The notes beneath the pieces are model-generated. The model was not told the DNA's origin. It worked only from the letters and a program-made list of their open reading frames with translations, and did no database searches. DNA of 64,000 bases from the NCBI RefSeq assembly GCF_000425585.1, contig NZ_KE384398.1, positions 338,416 to 402,415 on the forward strand. Reading direction: 5' to 3'. Every line of letters starts with the position of its first letter. Position 1 is the stretch's first letter. The DNA comes from Terrimonas ferruginea DSM 30193 (GTDB lineage Bacteria; Bacteroidota; Bacteroidia; Chitinophagales; Chitinophagaceae). The translations under genes and the position numbers were made by a program. This document shows, piece after piece, positions 8,769 through 15,699 of the stretch.

Positions 8769-8806
8769 CTTCGCCTTGGTTCGTGTATACACGAACCAAG
8801 GCGAAG
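8769..8806. repeat. 38-bp perfect palindrome, family 1 copy A
   Basis: Every base of the 19-base left half pairs with the right half without a loop. The centre GTTCGTGTATACACGAAC is shared exactly with the 40-bp palindrome at 12547-12586, while the outer arms (CTTCGCCT here, AAACAACCG there) differ but remain self-complementary. It lies between the divergently read LytS kinase gene and the cobalamin riboswitch. Confidence 0.9.
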
Positions 8807-8810
8807 ATGT

Positions 8811-8888
8811 ACAACCTTAAGCCTTACACCTTACGCCTAATGCCTTACACCTATTACTTAAAACTTATTACTTAATACTCATTACTCC
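8811..8888. repeat. Degenerate 7-bp-period array joining class A and class C words
   Basis: The array starts with class A words (TACACCT, TACGCCT, AATGCCT, TACACCT) and passes in the same 7-base phase into class C words (ATTACTT, AAAACTT, ATTACTT, AATACTC, ATTACTC). It ends at the putative minus-7 box of the cobalamin operon promoter at 8890. Confidence 0.8.
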
Positions 8889-8889
8889 C

Positions 8890-8897
8890 TACATTTG
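8890..8897 (+). promoter_or_regulatory. Promoter minus-7 element of the cobalamin operon
   Basis: TACATTTG matches the Bacteroidota consensus TAnnTTTG and would start transcription within a few bases of the riboswitch 5' end. There is no TTG in the expected minus-33 window, which is occupied by class C repeat words (TTATTAC-like), so this promoter may depend on the array sequence. Confidence 0.6.
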
Positions 8898-8903
8898 CAG
8901 CGA

Positions 8904-9079
8904 TGACGGTTCCGCCAGACGGCGGATTAAAAGGGAAGTCCGGTGAGAATCCGGCGCTATCCCCGTAGCTGTAAGCCTTATGGGACCACAAGTCCCGGTA
9001 ACCGGTTTCTTACGCCACTGTCCGCCGAAGGCGGACGGGAAGGCAACCAAGTTAAAGGCGAGCCAGAAGACCTGCCTCC
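8904..9079 (+). ncRNA. Cobalamin riboswitch
   Basis: The leader shows the adenosylcobalamin aptamer pattern: GGTGAGAATCCGGCGCT around 8943-8960, then CCCCGTAGCTGTAAGC, a GCCACTG segment at about 9014-9020, and the downstream AGCCAGAAGACCTGCC at 9061-9076. It lies upstream of a TonB-dependent receptor and is expected to repress expression of the uptake operon when cobalamin is plentiful. Two GC-rich stems decorate it: TCCGCC-AGAC-GGCGGA at 8911-8926 and GTCCGCC-GAA-GGCGGAC at 9020-9036. The sequence match is strong by eye; a covariance-model search would give exact borders. Confidence 0.93.
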
Positions 9080-9174
9080 ATCATTTCATTGCTGAGCTTT
9101 CGGGTGAAAGGCTGGCAGGGTTTATCCGCTTTGCCGGTACGCTTCTGCTGTTTTTTACCTTTTTGTTTTTATTC

Positions 9175-11187
9175 ATGATCCCGCTTACCAGGTATATCGC
9201 CAATATGGGCCGCATGGCTGTTGTTGTAATCCTTGCAGGATTAATCACCACCTATGCCTCAGCCCAAGCGCCTGACACCCTGAGCCCGGTGAATGTTACG
9301 GGCACCGTCCGCGCAGACACGGTATTGACCACCGTGCTGGTGCAGCGGTTTGATAAAAAAGAATGGATACAATTCAACAGCCTGTCGGTAGCTGACGTCG
9401 TTCGCTTTTTTGCCGGCACATTGGTAAAGGACTATGGCGGAATAGGCGGACTGAAAACGGTATCCGTTCGAAGTATCGGCGCTTCACATACCGGTATTTT
9501 ATATGACGGGGTACCGATGAGTGACGCGCAGGGCGGACAGATCGATCTGGGAAAAATCTCCCTGGACAACCTGCGCGAAGTAGTGTTGTTCAACAGCCAG
9601 CCACCTGCTTTATTGCAACCGGCGCGCGCTTACGCAAGTGCTGCCGTATTATCCTTGAGAACTTCCGGCGATCAGGCCGATTCAACCAGCGCAACCGCGG
9701 GTATCCGGGCAGGCTCCTGGGGTTTCTTCAATCCTTCGCTTACCTTGCGGCATAAAGCGAACAAACATTTTTCCCAATCACTCAACGGCGAATGGCAGCA
9801 GGCAGACGGAAGTTACCGCTTCGATGCCTACGAACAGGATGGCTCCCGCGCTAAACGAAACAATACCGATATCAAAGCGCTGCGTGCAGAATACGACGCC
9901 ACCTATCGCTTTAATTATACCAGCCGCATCAACTTCAAAGCCTATTATTACTCCTCCCACCGCGGACTTCCCGGCGAAGTGATCCTATACAATACGCGCA
10001 GCCGGCAGCGTCTCGAGGACCAGATATTTTTTGCACAGGCCGGATGGCAGAAAAGAATTGCGCTGAAAAGCCGCATGGCCATCAATGCGAAATACCAATA
10101 TTATTACAACCGCTATACAGATCCTGATTTTCTGAATGCGCAACGTTTCCTTGAAAACCGTTTCTTTCAACGCGAAGGATATTTATCTGCCGCTTACACC
10201 TACGAATTCAATCATATCCTGTCGGCGGCCTACGCAAGTGATTTCACCTTTTCCTCCCTCCGCCGCAGCGATGCCTACACCGAAAATTTTCCCAGCCCCG
10301 ATCGCCATCATTTCCTGAACAATGCAACACTTAAAGCCAGGTGGGATCGTCTGGACATACAGGGAAACATCCTGCATACTTACCTGCAGGACCGCGTAAA
10401 AGCAGGCAATACGCCACGGATATTGAGAGCCTACACACCTGCCATAGCGGCCAGTTATCAACCCGTTGCCGCATGGCCGATGCGTGTCCGTTTTTTTTAT
10501 AAAGAAATTTTCCGCGTACCTACTTTCAACGACCGCTATTATACATTAGTAGGCAATACCAATCTGCGTCCCGAATATGTGCGGCAATACAACCTGGGTG
10601 TGGCATGGGCCAGCCGCGATTTTTCCAACCGTTTTACCTGGTCTGCGAGTGTAGATGCCTACTATAATTATGTCCGCGACAAGATCGTGGCCGTGCCGCG
10701 TCAGAACTTATTTCAATGGACCATGCTCAACGTAGGCACCGCAGATATCCGCGGCATTGATGCCGTGCTTTATGGAAATAAAAAATGGAATGAACACTGG
10801 CGTACTTCTGTCCGGCTGAGTTATTCCTATCAGCGTACCCTGGATATCACCAATCCATCTTCACCGCTTTACAAAACGCCGTTGCCTTACGCACCCGCGC
10901 ACAGCGGCTCGGGCAATGTGAGTGTTTATTACGGTAAATACACATTGGGATATAACCTGCTGCTCTCTTCCTATCGTTACAGGCAGGGAGAACCGATCCG
11001 CGAGAATATGGTGGAAGGCTTCCTGATCCATGATGTGTCGCTTGCACGCACATTCGCTTATCGTGGTCAGCAACGTATACGTGCCATTGCAGAAGTCAAC
11101 AATCTTTTTAATACAAACTATGAAGTGATCCGCTACTACCCGATGCCCGGCTTGCAATTCCGGGCGGGCGTGTCAGTGGACTTTTAA
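9175..11187 (+). CDS. btuB: TonB-dependent receptor for cobalamin, BtuB-like
   Basis: Outer membrane receptor of about 670 residues importing cobalamin with TonB energy. The open frame extends upstream into the riboswitch, so I took ATG 9175 (MIPLTRYIANMGRMAVVVILAG) which gives a signal peptide ending ASAQ; ATG 9205 is an alternative. The plug domain spans about residues 40-150 (VADVVRFFAGTLVKDYGGIGGLKTVSVRSIG region and ILYDGVPMSDAQGG). The rest is a 22-strand barrel ending in an aromatic-rich strand (GLQFRAGVSVDF with terminal Phe). Function comes from the riboswitch upstream and the BtuG-like lipoprotein just downstream; the family itself is broad. The operon continues 8 bp later. Confidence 0.88.
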   Translation: MIPLTRYIANMGRMAVVVILAGLITTYASAQAPDTLSPVNVTGTVRADTVLTTVLVQRFDKKEWIQFNSLSVADVVRFFAGTLVKDYGGIGGLKTVSVRSIGASHTGILYDGVPMSDAQGGQIDLGKISLDNLREVVLFNSQPPALLQPARAYASAAVLSLRTSGDQADSTSATAGIRAGSWGFFNPSLTLRHKANKHFSQSLNGEWQQADGSYRFDAYEQDGSRAKRNNTDIKALRAEYDATYRFNYTSRINFKAYYYSSHRGLPGEVILYNTRSRQRLEDQIFFAQAGWQKRIALKSRMAINAKYQYYYNRYTDPDFLNAQRFLENRFFQREGYLSAAYTYEFNHILSAAYASDFTFSSLRRSDAYTENFPSPDRHHFLNNATLKARWDRLDIQGNILHTYLQDRVKAGNTPRILRAYTPAIAASYQPVAAWPMRVRFFYKEIFRVPTFNDRYYTLVGNTNLRPEYVRQYNLGVAWASRDFSNRFTWSASVDAYYNYVRDKIVAVPRQNLFQWTMLNVGTADIRGIDAVLYGNKKWNEHWRTSVRLSYSYQRTLDITNPSSPLYKTPLPYAPAHSGSGNVSVYYGKYTLGYNLLLSSYRYRQGEPIRENMVEGFLIHDVSLARTFAYRGQQRIRAIAEVNNLFNTNYEVIRYYPMPGLQFRAGVSVDF

Positions 11188-11194
11188 TCAAAAA

Positions 11195-12283
11195 ATGAAT
11201 AACGCGAAATACATGAAAAAGAAAAATCTACTCCCATGGACGCTGGCCCTGATGGTGCTGGCAGCTTCCTGCTCTAAAGACGATGTAAATCCCGGCGGCC
11301 CGGTTCTTTCCCCGGCGCAAGGTGTGTATGTACTGAGTGAAGGCAGCTCTAACAATGCCACACTCGGCTATTATTCTCTCAGCAGCAACACACTTACGGG
11401 TAATTTTTACCAACAGCAAAATCCAACGCAGGCCGGCCTCGGCAGCATCGGCAATGACATGACCATCTACGGAAGCAAACTCTACATTGTAGTGAATGTG
11501 TCAAGTGATGTGGTAGTAGTGAATGCAGCTACCGGAACCTTTATCAAACGTATTGCCTTCAAAGAAGGCAGCACCAACAAAGAGCCCCGCTATGCAGTAG
11601 GTGCCAAAGGAAAAGTATTTGTAAGCTGCTACGACGGAACCGTTGCCGTGATAGACACAACCAGTCTCAACATTGCCACCAGCATCCGGGTAGGCACCAA
11701 TCCCGAAGAAATGGCGCTGAGCGGCGACAACCTGTATGTAGCCAACTCCGGCGGCCTCAACTTTCCCAACTACGACTCCACACTGTCTGTGGTAAACGTT
11801 AATTCGCTGACCGAAATAACCAAAATCAAAGTAGGGATCAACCCGCAAAGCGTAACAGCCGATGATCAGGGATTTGTTTATGTAAGCTGCACCGGCAACT
11901 ACGGTAGTATACCGGCCAGACTGGTGAAAGTAAAAATATCGGACCGCTCGATTGCCAAAACTGCAGATACGGCAGCAGGACGTATACGTTATTACGACAA
12001 CAAGTTGTGGGTAACCGGCGGTTACATTGGTTTGCCTTATGTACGTACGTTGAGCACCGCGGATTTCTCCCAGACACGTGCAAATTTTGTAACAGATGGT
12101 ACCGCCATTGCCACACCTTATGGTCTTGACATTGATAAGCAAAATGGCGACGTATATGTAACGGATGCACGTGACTATGTATCATCCGGGCAATTGCTTT
12201 GTTTCGATAAAACGGGCAGGAAGAAATTCGCCGTTAATACTACTCCGGGCGTGATTCCAACAAAAGTGGCATTTAACCGTTAA
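11195..12283 (+). CDS. BtuG-like surface beta-propeller lipoprotein
   Basis: Predicted lipoprotein of 362 residues. The signal is MKKKNLLPWTLALMVLAASCSKDD, so ATG 11213 is a possible start; lipidation would be at the Cys in LAASC. The mature part consists of repeated YncE-type blades (GSKLYIVVNVSSDVVVVNAATG, GKVFVSCYDGTVAVIDTTSL, GDNLYVANSGG, QGFVYVSCTGNYG). In Bacteroides, BtuG is a seven-bladed propeller that sits on BtuB and captures corrinoids from the medium. Its place 7 bp after the BtuB-like receptor under a cobalamin riboswitch makes the same role likely here. The assignment rests on context and blade pattern rather than on a recognised binding-site signature. Confidence 0.82.
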   Translation: MNNAKYMKKKNLLPWTLALMVLAASCSKDDVNPGGPVLSPAQGVYVLSEGSSNNATLGYYSLSSNTLTGNFYQQQNPTQAGLGSIGNDMTIYGSKLYIVVNVSSDVVVVNAATGTFIKRIAFKEGSTNKEPRYAVGAKGKVFVSCYDGTVAVIDTTSLNIATSIRVGTNPEEMALSGDNLYVANSGGLNFPNYDSTLSVVNVNSLTEITKIKVGINPQSVTADDQGFVYVSCTGNYGSIPARLVKVKISDRSIAKTADTAAGRIRYYDNKLWVTGGYIGLPYVRTLSTADFSQTRANFVTDGTAIATPYGLDIDKQNGDVYVTDARDYVSSGQLLCFDKTGRKKFAVNTTPGVIPTKVAFNR

Positions 12284-12291
12284 ATGTATAA

Positions 12292-12504
12292 ATGAGTTGC
12301 CACGAACAAAAAAAATGCCCGCGTTGCGGAAATGCATTTGAATGTAAACCGGGAAACATTACCGAATGCCAATGCTTTGGTATTGTATTGTCCGATGAGC
12401 AGCGTTCGTGGATCGAACAAAAATACAGCGACTGCCTGTGTCGTCCCTGCCTTCAGCACCTGCAACAACAGGTGAACCTGTTCCGGGAGAAACACGGGTT
12501 ATAA
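12292..12504 (+). CDS. Small cysteine-rich CWC-family protein
   Basis: A 70-residue cytoplasmic-looking protein with Cys pairs at KCPRCG (about residues 9-12), FEC, ECQCFG and DCLCRPCL (about 48-53), eight or more cysteines that could bind a metal such as zinc. It matches the CWC cysteine-rich family seen as a short ORF in many Bacteroidota and Proteobacteria; no activity is known to me. It starts 8 bp after the BtuG-like gene and is the last gene of the riboswitch-controlled operon, so a role in cobalamin uptake or processing is possible but unproven. A palindrome lies 42 bp downstream. Confidence 0.78.
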   Translation: MSCHEQKKCPRCGNAFECKPGNITECQCFGIVLSDEQRSWIEQKYSDCLCRPCLQHLQQQVNLFREKHGL

Positions 12505-12546
12505 AGTCAAAATTCAAAAGTTAAAAAGCCCTGGTTTATGGCGTAG

Positions 12547-12586
12547 AAACAACCGTGGTTCGTGTATACACGAACCACGGTTGTTT
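12547..12586. repeat. 40-bp perfect palindrome, family 1 copy B
   Basis: A loop-free palindrome of 20 + 20 bases sharing its central GTTCGTGTATACACGAAC with the copy at 8769-8806. It ends in TTTT and follows the last gene of the cobalamin operon, so transcribed copies could act as a terminator for the plus strand. Together the two copies bracket that operon. Confidence 0.88.
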
Positions 12587-12590
12587 TGCC

Positions 12591-12618
12591 TATAACTTAT
12601 TACTTAAAACTTATAACT
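12591..12618. repeat. Degenerate 7-bp-period array, class C
   Basis: Words ATAACTT, ATTACTT, AAAACTT, ATAACTG in phase, placed immediately after palindrome copy B and before the stop codon of the convergent gene. Confidence 0.65.
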
Positions 12619-12620
12619 GG

Positions 12621-13058
12621 TCACTGATCAGGATCCAACTGCATAAACTCCCGCTTCACAGCCTTGAGCATACTGAACAATTGCGCCACCTGGATTGCCA
12701 GCATTACTACCAGTGCTAATAATACGTACCAGGGCAGGGAAATTTTTTCTATGCCGGTCACATGCTGAAACTGTTCGAGATGCCAGCCGGCGAGTGCTGC
12801 ACCGAATGCCATTCCCACTAATAAAAAAGATAACAGGGAATAGATCACTTTCATGAACATGATCCGCATGGTAGAGTAGCCGATCTTGAAATTTTCAAAG
12901 ATGGCTGCGGGAATAATCAGTACCAACGTCACCCAGCTCCAGTTGCTGCGAAACCAGCCATCACTGAGCGTGAGGTTCAACGTAAGCATTAATACAATAG
13001 ATAATAAGCCCCAGGGAAATAACAGAAAAGCTGAGGGCTTGCCAGAGGTTTGCGCCAT
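12621..13058 (-). CDS. Small multi-spanning membrane protein of unknown function
   Basis: A 145-residue protein starting at ATG 13058 (MAQTSGKPSAFLLFPWG). The longer open frame upstream has a Cys/Arg-rich leader that overlaps the preceding gene and is rejected. Four hydrophobic stretches are visible: LLFPWGLLSIVLMLTLNLTL, WVTLVLIIPAAIF, VIYSLLSFLLVGMAFGAALAGW and LPWYVLLALVVMLAIQVAQLF. The C-terminus is short and charged (KAVKREFMQLDPDQ). I do not recognise the family. It follows the small FecR-like stub by 55 bp on the same strand, so the two may be co-expressed. Confidence 0.75.
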   Translation of the reverse strand: MAQTSGKPSAFLLFPWGLLSIVLMLTLNLTLSDGWFRSNWSWVTLVLIIPAAIFENFKIGYSTMRIMFMKVIYSLLSFLLVGMAFGAALAGWHLEQFQHVTGIEKISLPWYVLLALVVMLAIQVAQLFSMLKAVKREFMQLDPDQ

Positions 13059-13113
13059 GGTAATGGTTTTATCAGTAAGATAAGAAAAACCTGTCACCGG
13101 GCATTGCGGTCCT

Positions 13114-13356
13114 TTAGGACACTTCTCCTTTTTTGATACGGTCCAGCAGCGACGATGCCCGCTCCTGCAAACCGGCAGCATCCGGCAGTGCCGGGCTTTT
13201 CCAAGCGGCACCGACTACCGTCGCCGTATGCCGGAGCACGGGATCATCCGCGAGCATTTGCTGCAGTGTTTCTTTTTCGCTGGCGGAGGCTTCTCCGCTC
13301 AGGTGTCGGGCAAGTAGTTGCCAGAAGGGGTTGTTTTCTTCCATGAACAGGGGCAT
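13114..13356 (-). CDS. Short protein resembling the N-terminus of FecR-type anti-sigma factors
   Basis: An 80-residue protein; the start may instead be ATG 13344 (MEENNPFWQLLARHLSGEAS). The segment LLARHLSGEASASEKETLQQML is the helix pattern that opens FecR-family anti-sigma regulators in Bacteroidota, where it contacts an ECF sigma factor. Here nothing follows: no transmembrane helix and no FecR periplasmic domain, only a charged end (LLDRIKKGEVS). The next gene encodes a four-helix membrane protein, and no sigma factor is adjacent. It may be a stand-alone sigma-binding domain, a remnant of a longer anti-sigma gene, or one half of a split anti-sigma factor. Assignment by pattern only. Confidence 0.6.
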   Translation of the reverse strand: MPLFMEENNPFWQLLARHLSGEASASEKETLQQMLADDPVLRHTATVVGAAWKSPALPDAAGLQERASSLLDRIKKGEVS

Positions 13357-13543
13357 GAGAACAGCTTCCGATTAAAGCTATCTTCCGTCAAACGTGTGGA
13401 TGCTGATTTAGTTACAGCCCATGCATCATAAAAAATTAACATATAAACCAGGTGAACCATCTTTCCAACCCGTTGTTTTTTAACATAGATCATCATGCAG
13501 TCCGTCCAGGGTGACGAATTTTGCAGCTTAAACCGGATAAAGA

Positions 13544-14098
13544 ATGGAATTCAGCAATTACCTGAAATATTTCGAAGAAATTTTGCTCCTTCCCGAGCCA
13601 TTGCCGCCTTATGATAATCCCGCTTACCTGGATTATACGCGCCTGAACTGGTCGCGTATGAACCGTTGGCTGAAACATGGCGTGTTGCTGCCGGAAGTGG
13701 AAGAAGCCATGGCGGCCATAAAGGAACCCCGTCACTGGATCATCATCACCGAGCCGTGGTGCGGCGATGCGGCACACAGCGTTCCTTTCATTGAACGGAT
13801 GGCCGCACTGAACCCGCTCGTGACCACGAGTTATGAGCTCCGCGATTCGCCGCCTTTCCTGATTGAAAAATACCTCACGGGCACGAGTAAATCCATTCCG
13901 AAACTGATCATCCGCAATGCGGCAGGTGAAGATCTGGCAACCTGGGGTCCCCGCCCGGCAGATTGCCAGGTATTGTATCAGCAATTGATCGATGAAAAGG
14001 CAGACTTCGAAACAGTGAAAACTGCCCTGCAGCAATGGTACAATAAAGACCACGGACGACAACAACAGCAGGAATTGCTTCCGCTGATCAGCCTTTGA
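13544..14098 (+). CDS. Thioredoxin-like family protein with a single active-site Cys
   Basis: A 184-residue cytoplasmic protein of the thioredoxin fold (Thioredoxin_9 type). Helical N-terminus to about residue 50, then a beta strand HWIIITEPWCGDAAHSVPF in which the usual CxxC motif reads C-G-D-A, leaving one cysteine (about 73). The cis-proline region is KSIPKLIIRN. A single-Cys motif suggests thiol binding or bacillithiol-type exchange rather than disulfide reduction, but this is inference. It is monocistronic; the convergent reductase gene ends 4 bp beyond its stop codon. Confidence 0.82.
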   Translation: MEFSNYLKYFEEILLLPEPLPPYDNPAYLDYTRLNWSRMNRWLKHGVLLPEVEEAMAAIKEPRHWIIITEPWCGDAAHSVPFIERMAALNPLVTTSYELRDSPPFLIEKYLTGTSKSIPKLIIRNAAGEDLATWGPRPADCQVLYQQLIDEKADFETVKTALQQWYNKDHGRQQQQELLPLISL

Positions 14099-14102
14099 TC
14101 AT

Positions 14103-14654
14103 TCAGGAACGTTGATAATACAAACCAACCAGTCCTGAACTGAATGCACGCGTGTGCGTAAGGCGGAGATTGATGCGGTCTTTTACATTACTGAACAGCG
14201 GCTTACCGGTACCAAGGACAACGGGATGCACGGCTATGCGGTATTCATCCACGAGGTCATCAGCGATCAATGCGCTGATCAATGAAGCGCCGCCGAATAA
14301 CCAGATATCCTTTCCAGGCCGGGATTTGAGTTGCGTCACCGCGTCTTTGATATTGTCGCGGATGATGGTAGCGCCCGGAGCGTTGAAATCTTCATTGCGT
14401 GTGAAAACGACCTTGTGCATCTGGTTGATCTGCCAGTAGAATTGTTTTTCAAAATCACTGGCAGTGTCCGCGGGTGTATAATTGCCGTAGCCGTCATAGC
14501 TGATACGCCCATAAAGAACAGTGTCGATCCGGGAAGCCAGTTTCAACAGTTCTTCCAATACTTCCTCGTCGAGGATACACCAATCGATTTCGCCGTTTTC
14601 ATCTTCAATGAAGCCGTCGAGAGAAACTGCCAGGTCGAGAATTATTTTCCGCAT
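14103..14654 (-). CDS. RibD/dihydrofolate-reductase-fold protein
   Basis: A 183-residue cytoplasmic protein starting at ATG 14654 (MRKIILDLAVSLDGFIED); a second Met three codons upstream is possible. The N-terminal strand with SLDGFI, the segment TVLYGRISYDGY, the glycine motif WLFGGASLISAL and HPVVLGTGKPLF are the landmarks of the RibD C-terminal family, which binds NADPH and often reduces small heterocyclic compounds. True DHFR activity cannot be claimed. A frameshifted relative lies at 43345-43877. The gene is divergent from tetR at 15039, with the spacer holding repeat arrays and a promoter. Confidence 0.85.
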   Translation of the reverse strand: MRKIILDLAVSLDGFIEDENGEIDWCILDEEVLEELLKLASRIDTVLYGRISYDGYGNYTPADTASDFEKQFYWQINQMHKVVFTRNEDFNAPGATIIRDNIKDAVTQLKSRPGKDIWLFGGASLISALIADDLVDEYRIAVHPVVLGTGKPLFSNVKDRINLRLTHTRAFSSGLVGLYYQRS

Positions 14655-14833
14655 AAAGGACAAGTTATATGTTTAAGTAAGGTTAAGACTGCAGGCTTAT
14701 AATTGCGCGCAAGATTACGGCCAATCGGACTTTAAAAAAAGATACTCTTACCGGATCCGGAAATTAAACGATGAAGCAGGAGTCAATACTTATGACCTTT
14801 TATTTAAAATGAAAAAACAGCCGTTATAAGTAG

Positions 14834-14966
14834 TAAGTTATTCATTCACTGATTGACTGATTCACTGAACGACCTGTTGCCCTTTTCCTCCAATACTCCG
14901 GTGATAACATTGACGCCGCAACTCACTATTTCCCATTCACTTATTGACCTATTCACCGATTCACCC
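14834..14966. repeat. Degenerate repeat array, class B, 8-bp variant, two blocks
   Basis: Two blocks with words of eight bases: ATTCACTG, ATTGACTG, ATTCACTG near 14842-14866 and ATTCACTT, ATTGACCT, ATTCACCG, ATTCACCC near 14935-14965. The words are the class B heptamers plus one base. The array fills the divergent spacer and stops just before the tetR promoter. The rest of the 384-base gap 14655-15038 shows no gene. Confidence 0.65.
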
Positions 14967-14975
14967 AACTTTCTT

Positions 14976-15006
14976 TTGGCAGTTTCCTTCAACCGGATTA
15001 GCTTTG
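14976..15006 (+). promoter_or_regulatory. Promoter of the TetR gene at 15039
   Basis: TTG at 14976-14978 and TAGCTTTG at 14999-15006 are separated by 20 bp, matching the Bacteroidota minus-33/minus-7 consensus. The expected start point lies inside the palindromic operator at 15009-15026, which fits autorepression. Confidence 0.8.
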
Positions 15007-15008
15007 CG

Positions 15009-15026
15009 TTTAACAAATTTGTCAAA
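15009..15026. promoter_or_regulatory. TetR-type operator, copy 1
   Basis: TTTAACAAATTTGTCAAA is an 18-bp near-perfect palindrome, two bases downstream of the minus-7 box and 12 bases before the TetR start codon. Its inverse, with two changes, is found at 15656-15673. Confidence 0.8.
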
Positions 15027-15038
15027 CATAATTGTAAA

Positions 15039-15635
15039 ATGGCAGTAAAAGACAGTCGCACGGAACAGCAGATAAAGGACGCCGCTAAGAAACTCTTCTT
15101 TACCGAAGGACGTTTCAAAGCCACTACCCAGGAAATTGCCGATGCAGCCGGTGTCAACCGCACATTGGTAAATTACTACTTCCGTTCCCGCGATCAACTG
15201 TTCGACCAGGTACTCAAAGATGCGCGCCTCCAGATGGACAGCCGCCTCGAAGCTACTGCAGATGAAAAAAACTTCCGCAAAAAAATAGAACATTTCATCG
15301 ACGTATTTATGGAGCAGGCCCGCAACTACCCCTACCTCGATATCTACATGGTGTCCCGGCTGAATGACGACGTGGAAAAACAAAACGAAATCCTTACGGA
15401 TATCAAGAAAACCGACAAACTGAAATTGTTTTTAGCGGAAATAGAAGAACAAATGAAACTGGGCACCATCAATAAAATGCCGCCCGTACAATTCTTCATC
15501 AACATGCTTTCTCTCATCAGTTATCCGCAGGTAATGCAGCCGCTGCTGAAAAAAGTTTTCCGCTACACCGATAAACAATACCAGCAAATGCTGGCCGAAC
15601 GCAAGGCCATCATTTTAAAAATACTGTTTCGCTGA
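15039..15635 (+). CDS. TetR/AcrR-family transcriptional regulator 1 of the RND operon
   Basis: A 198-residue one-component repressor. ATG 15039 gives MAVKDSRTEQQIKDAAKKLF, the standard family beginning; the longer open frame would read through the promoter and operator. The DNA-binding domain has the helix-turn-helix FKATTQEIADAAGVNRTLVNYYF at about residues 28-50. The C-terminal helical ligand domain is not assigned to a subgroup. An operator palindrome overlaps its own promoter, and the same palindrome precedes the next TetR gene, so the protein probably controls the whole cluster including the downstream efflux pump. Many TetR proteins release DNA when an efflux substrate binds. Confidence 0.92.
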   Translation: MAVKDSRTEQQIKDAAKKLFFTEGRFKATTQEIADAAGVNRTLVNYYFRSRDQLFDQVLKDARLQMDSRLEATADEKNFRKKIEHFIDVFMEQARNYPYLDIYMVSRLNDDVEKQNEILTDIKKTDKLKLFLAEIEEQMKLGTINKMPPVQFFINMLSLISYPQVMQPLLKKVFRYTDKQYQQMLAERKAIILKILFR

Positions 15636-15655
15636 ACAGTTTTTTTTGCCCCTGA

Positions 15656-15673
15656 TTTGACAAAATTGTTAAA
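15656..15673. promoter_or_regulatory. TetR-type operator, copy 2
   Basis: TTTGACAAAATTGTTAAA differs from the reverse complement of copy 1 at only a single position. It lies 26 bases before the start of the second TetR gene, between the two regulators. A TTGACA box is embedded in it, so binding would block a promoter there. Confidence 0.78.
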
Positions 15674-15699
15674 CATATTAATTAAATATAGAAGTTAAC

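Noticed and set aside
8680-8814. N-terminal extension of the LytS kinase
   Set aside because: It would translate half of the 38-bp palindrome; ATG 8679 gives the usual membrane start.
8980-9174. In-frame N-terminal extension of the BtuB-like receptor
   Set aside because: It would translate the cobalamin riboswitch; the later ATG at 9175 gives a signal peptide as expected for an outer membrane receptor.
13059-13211. Cys/Arg-rich leader of the small membrane protein
   Set aside because: The stretch overlaps the upstream gene and lacks hydrophobic or family features.
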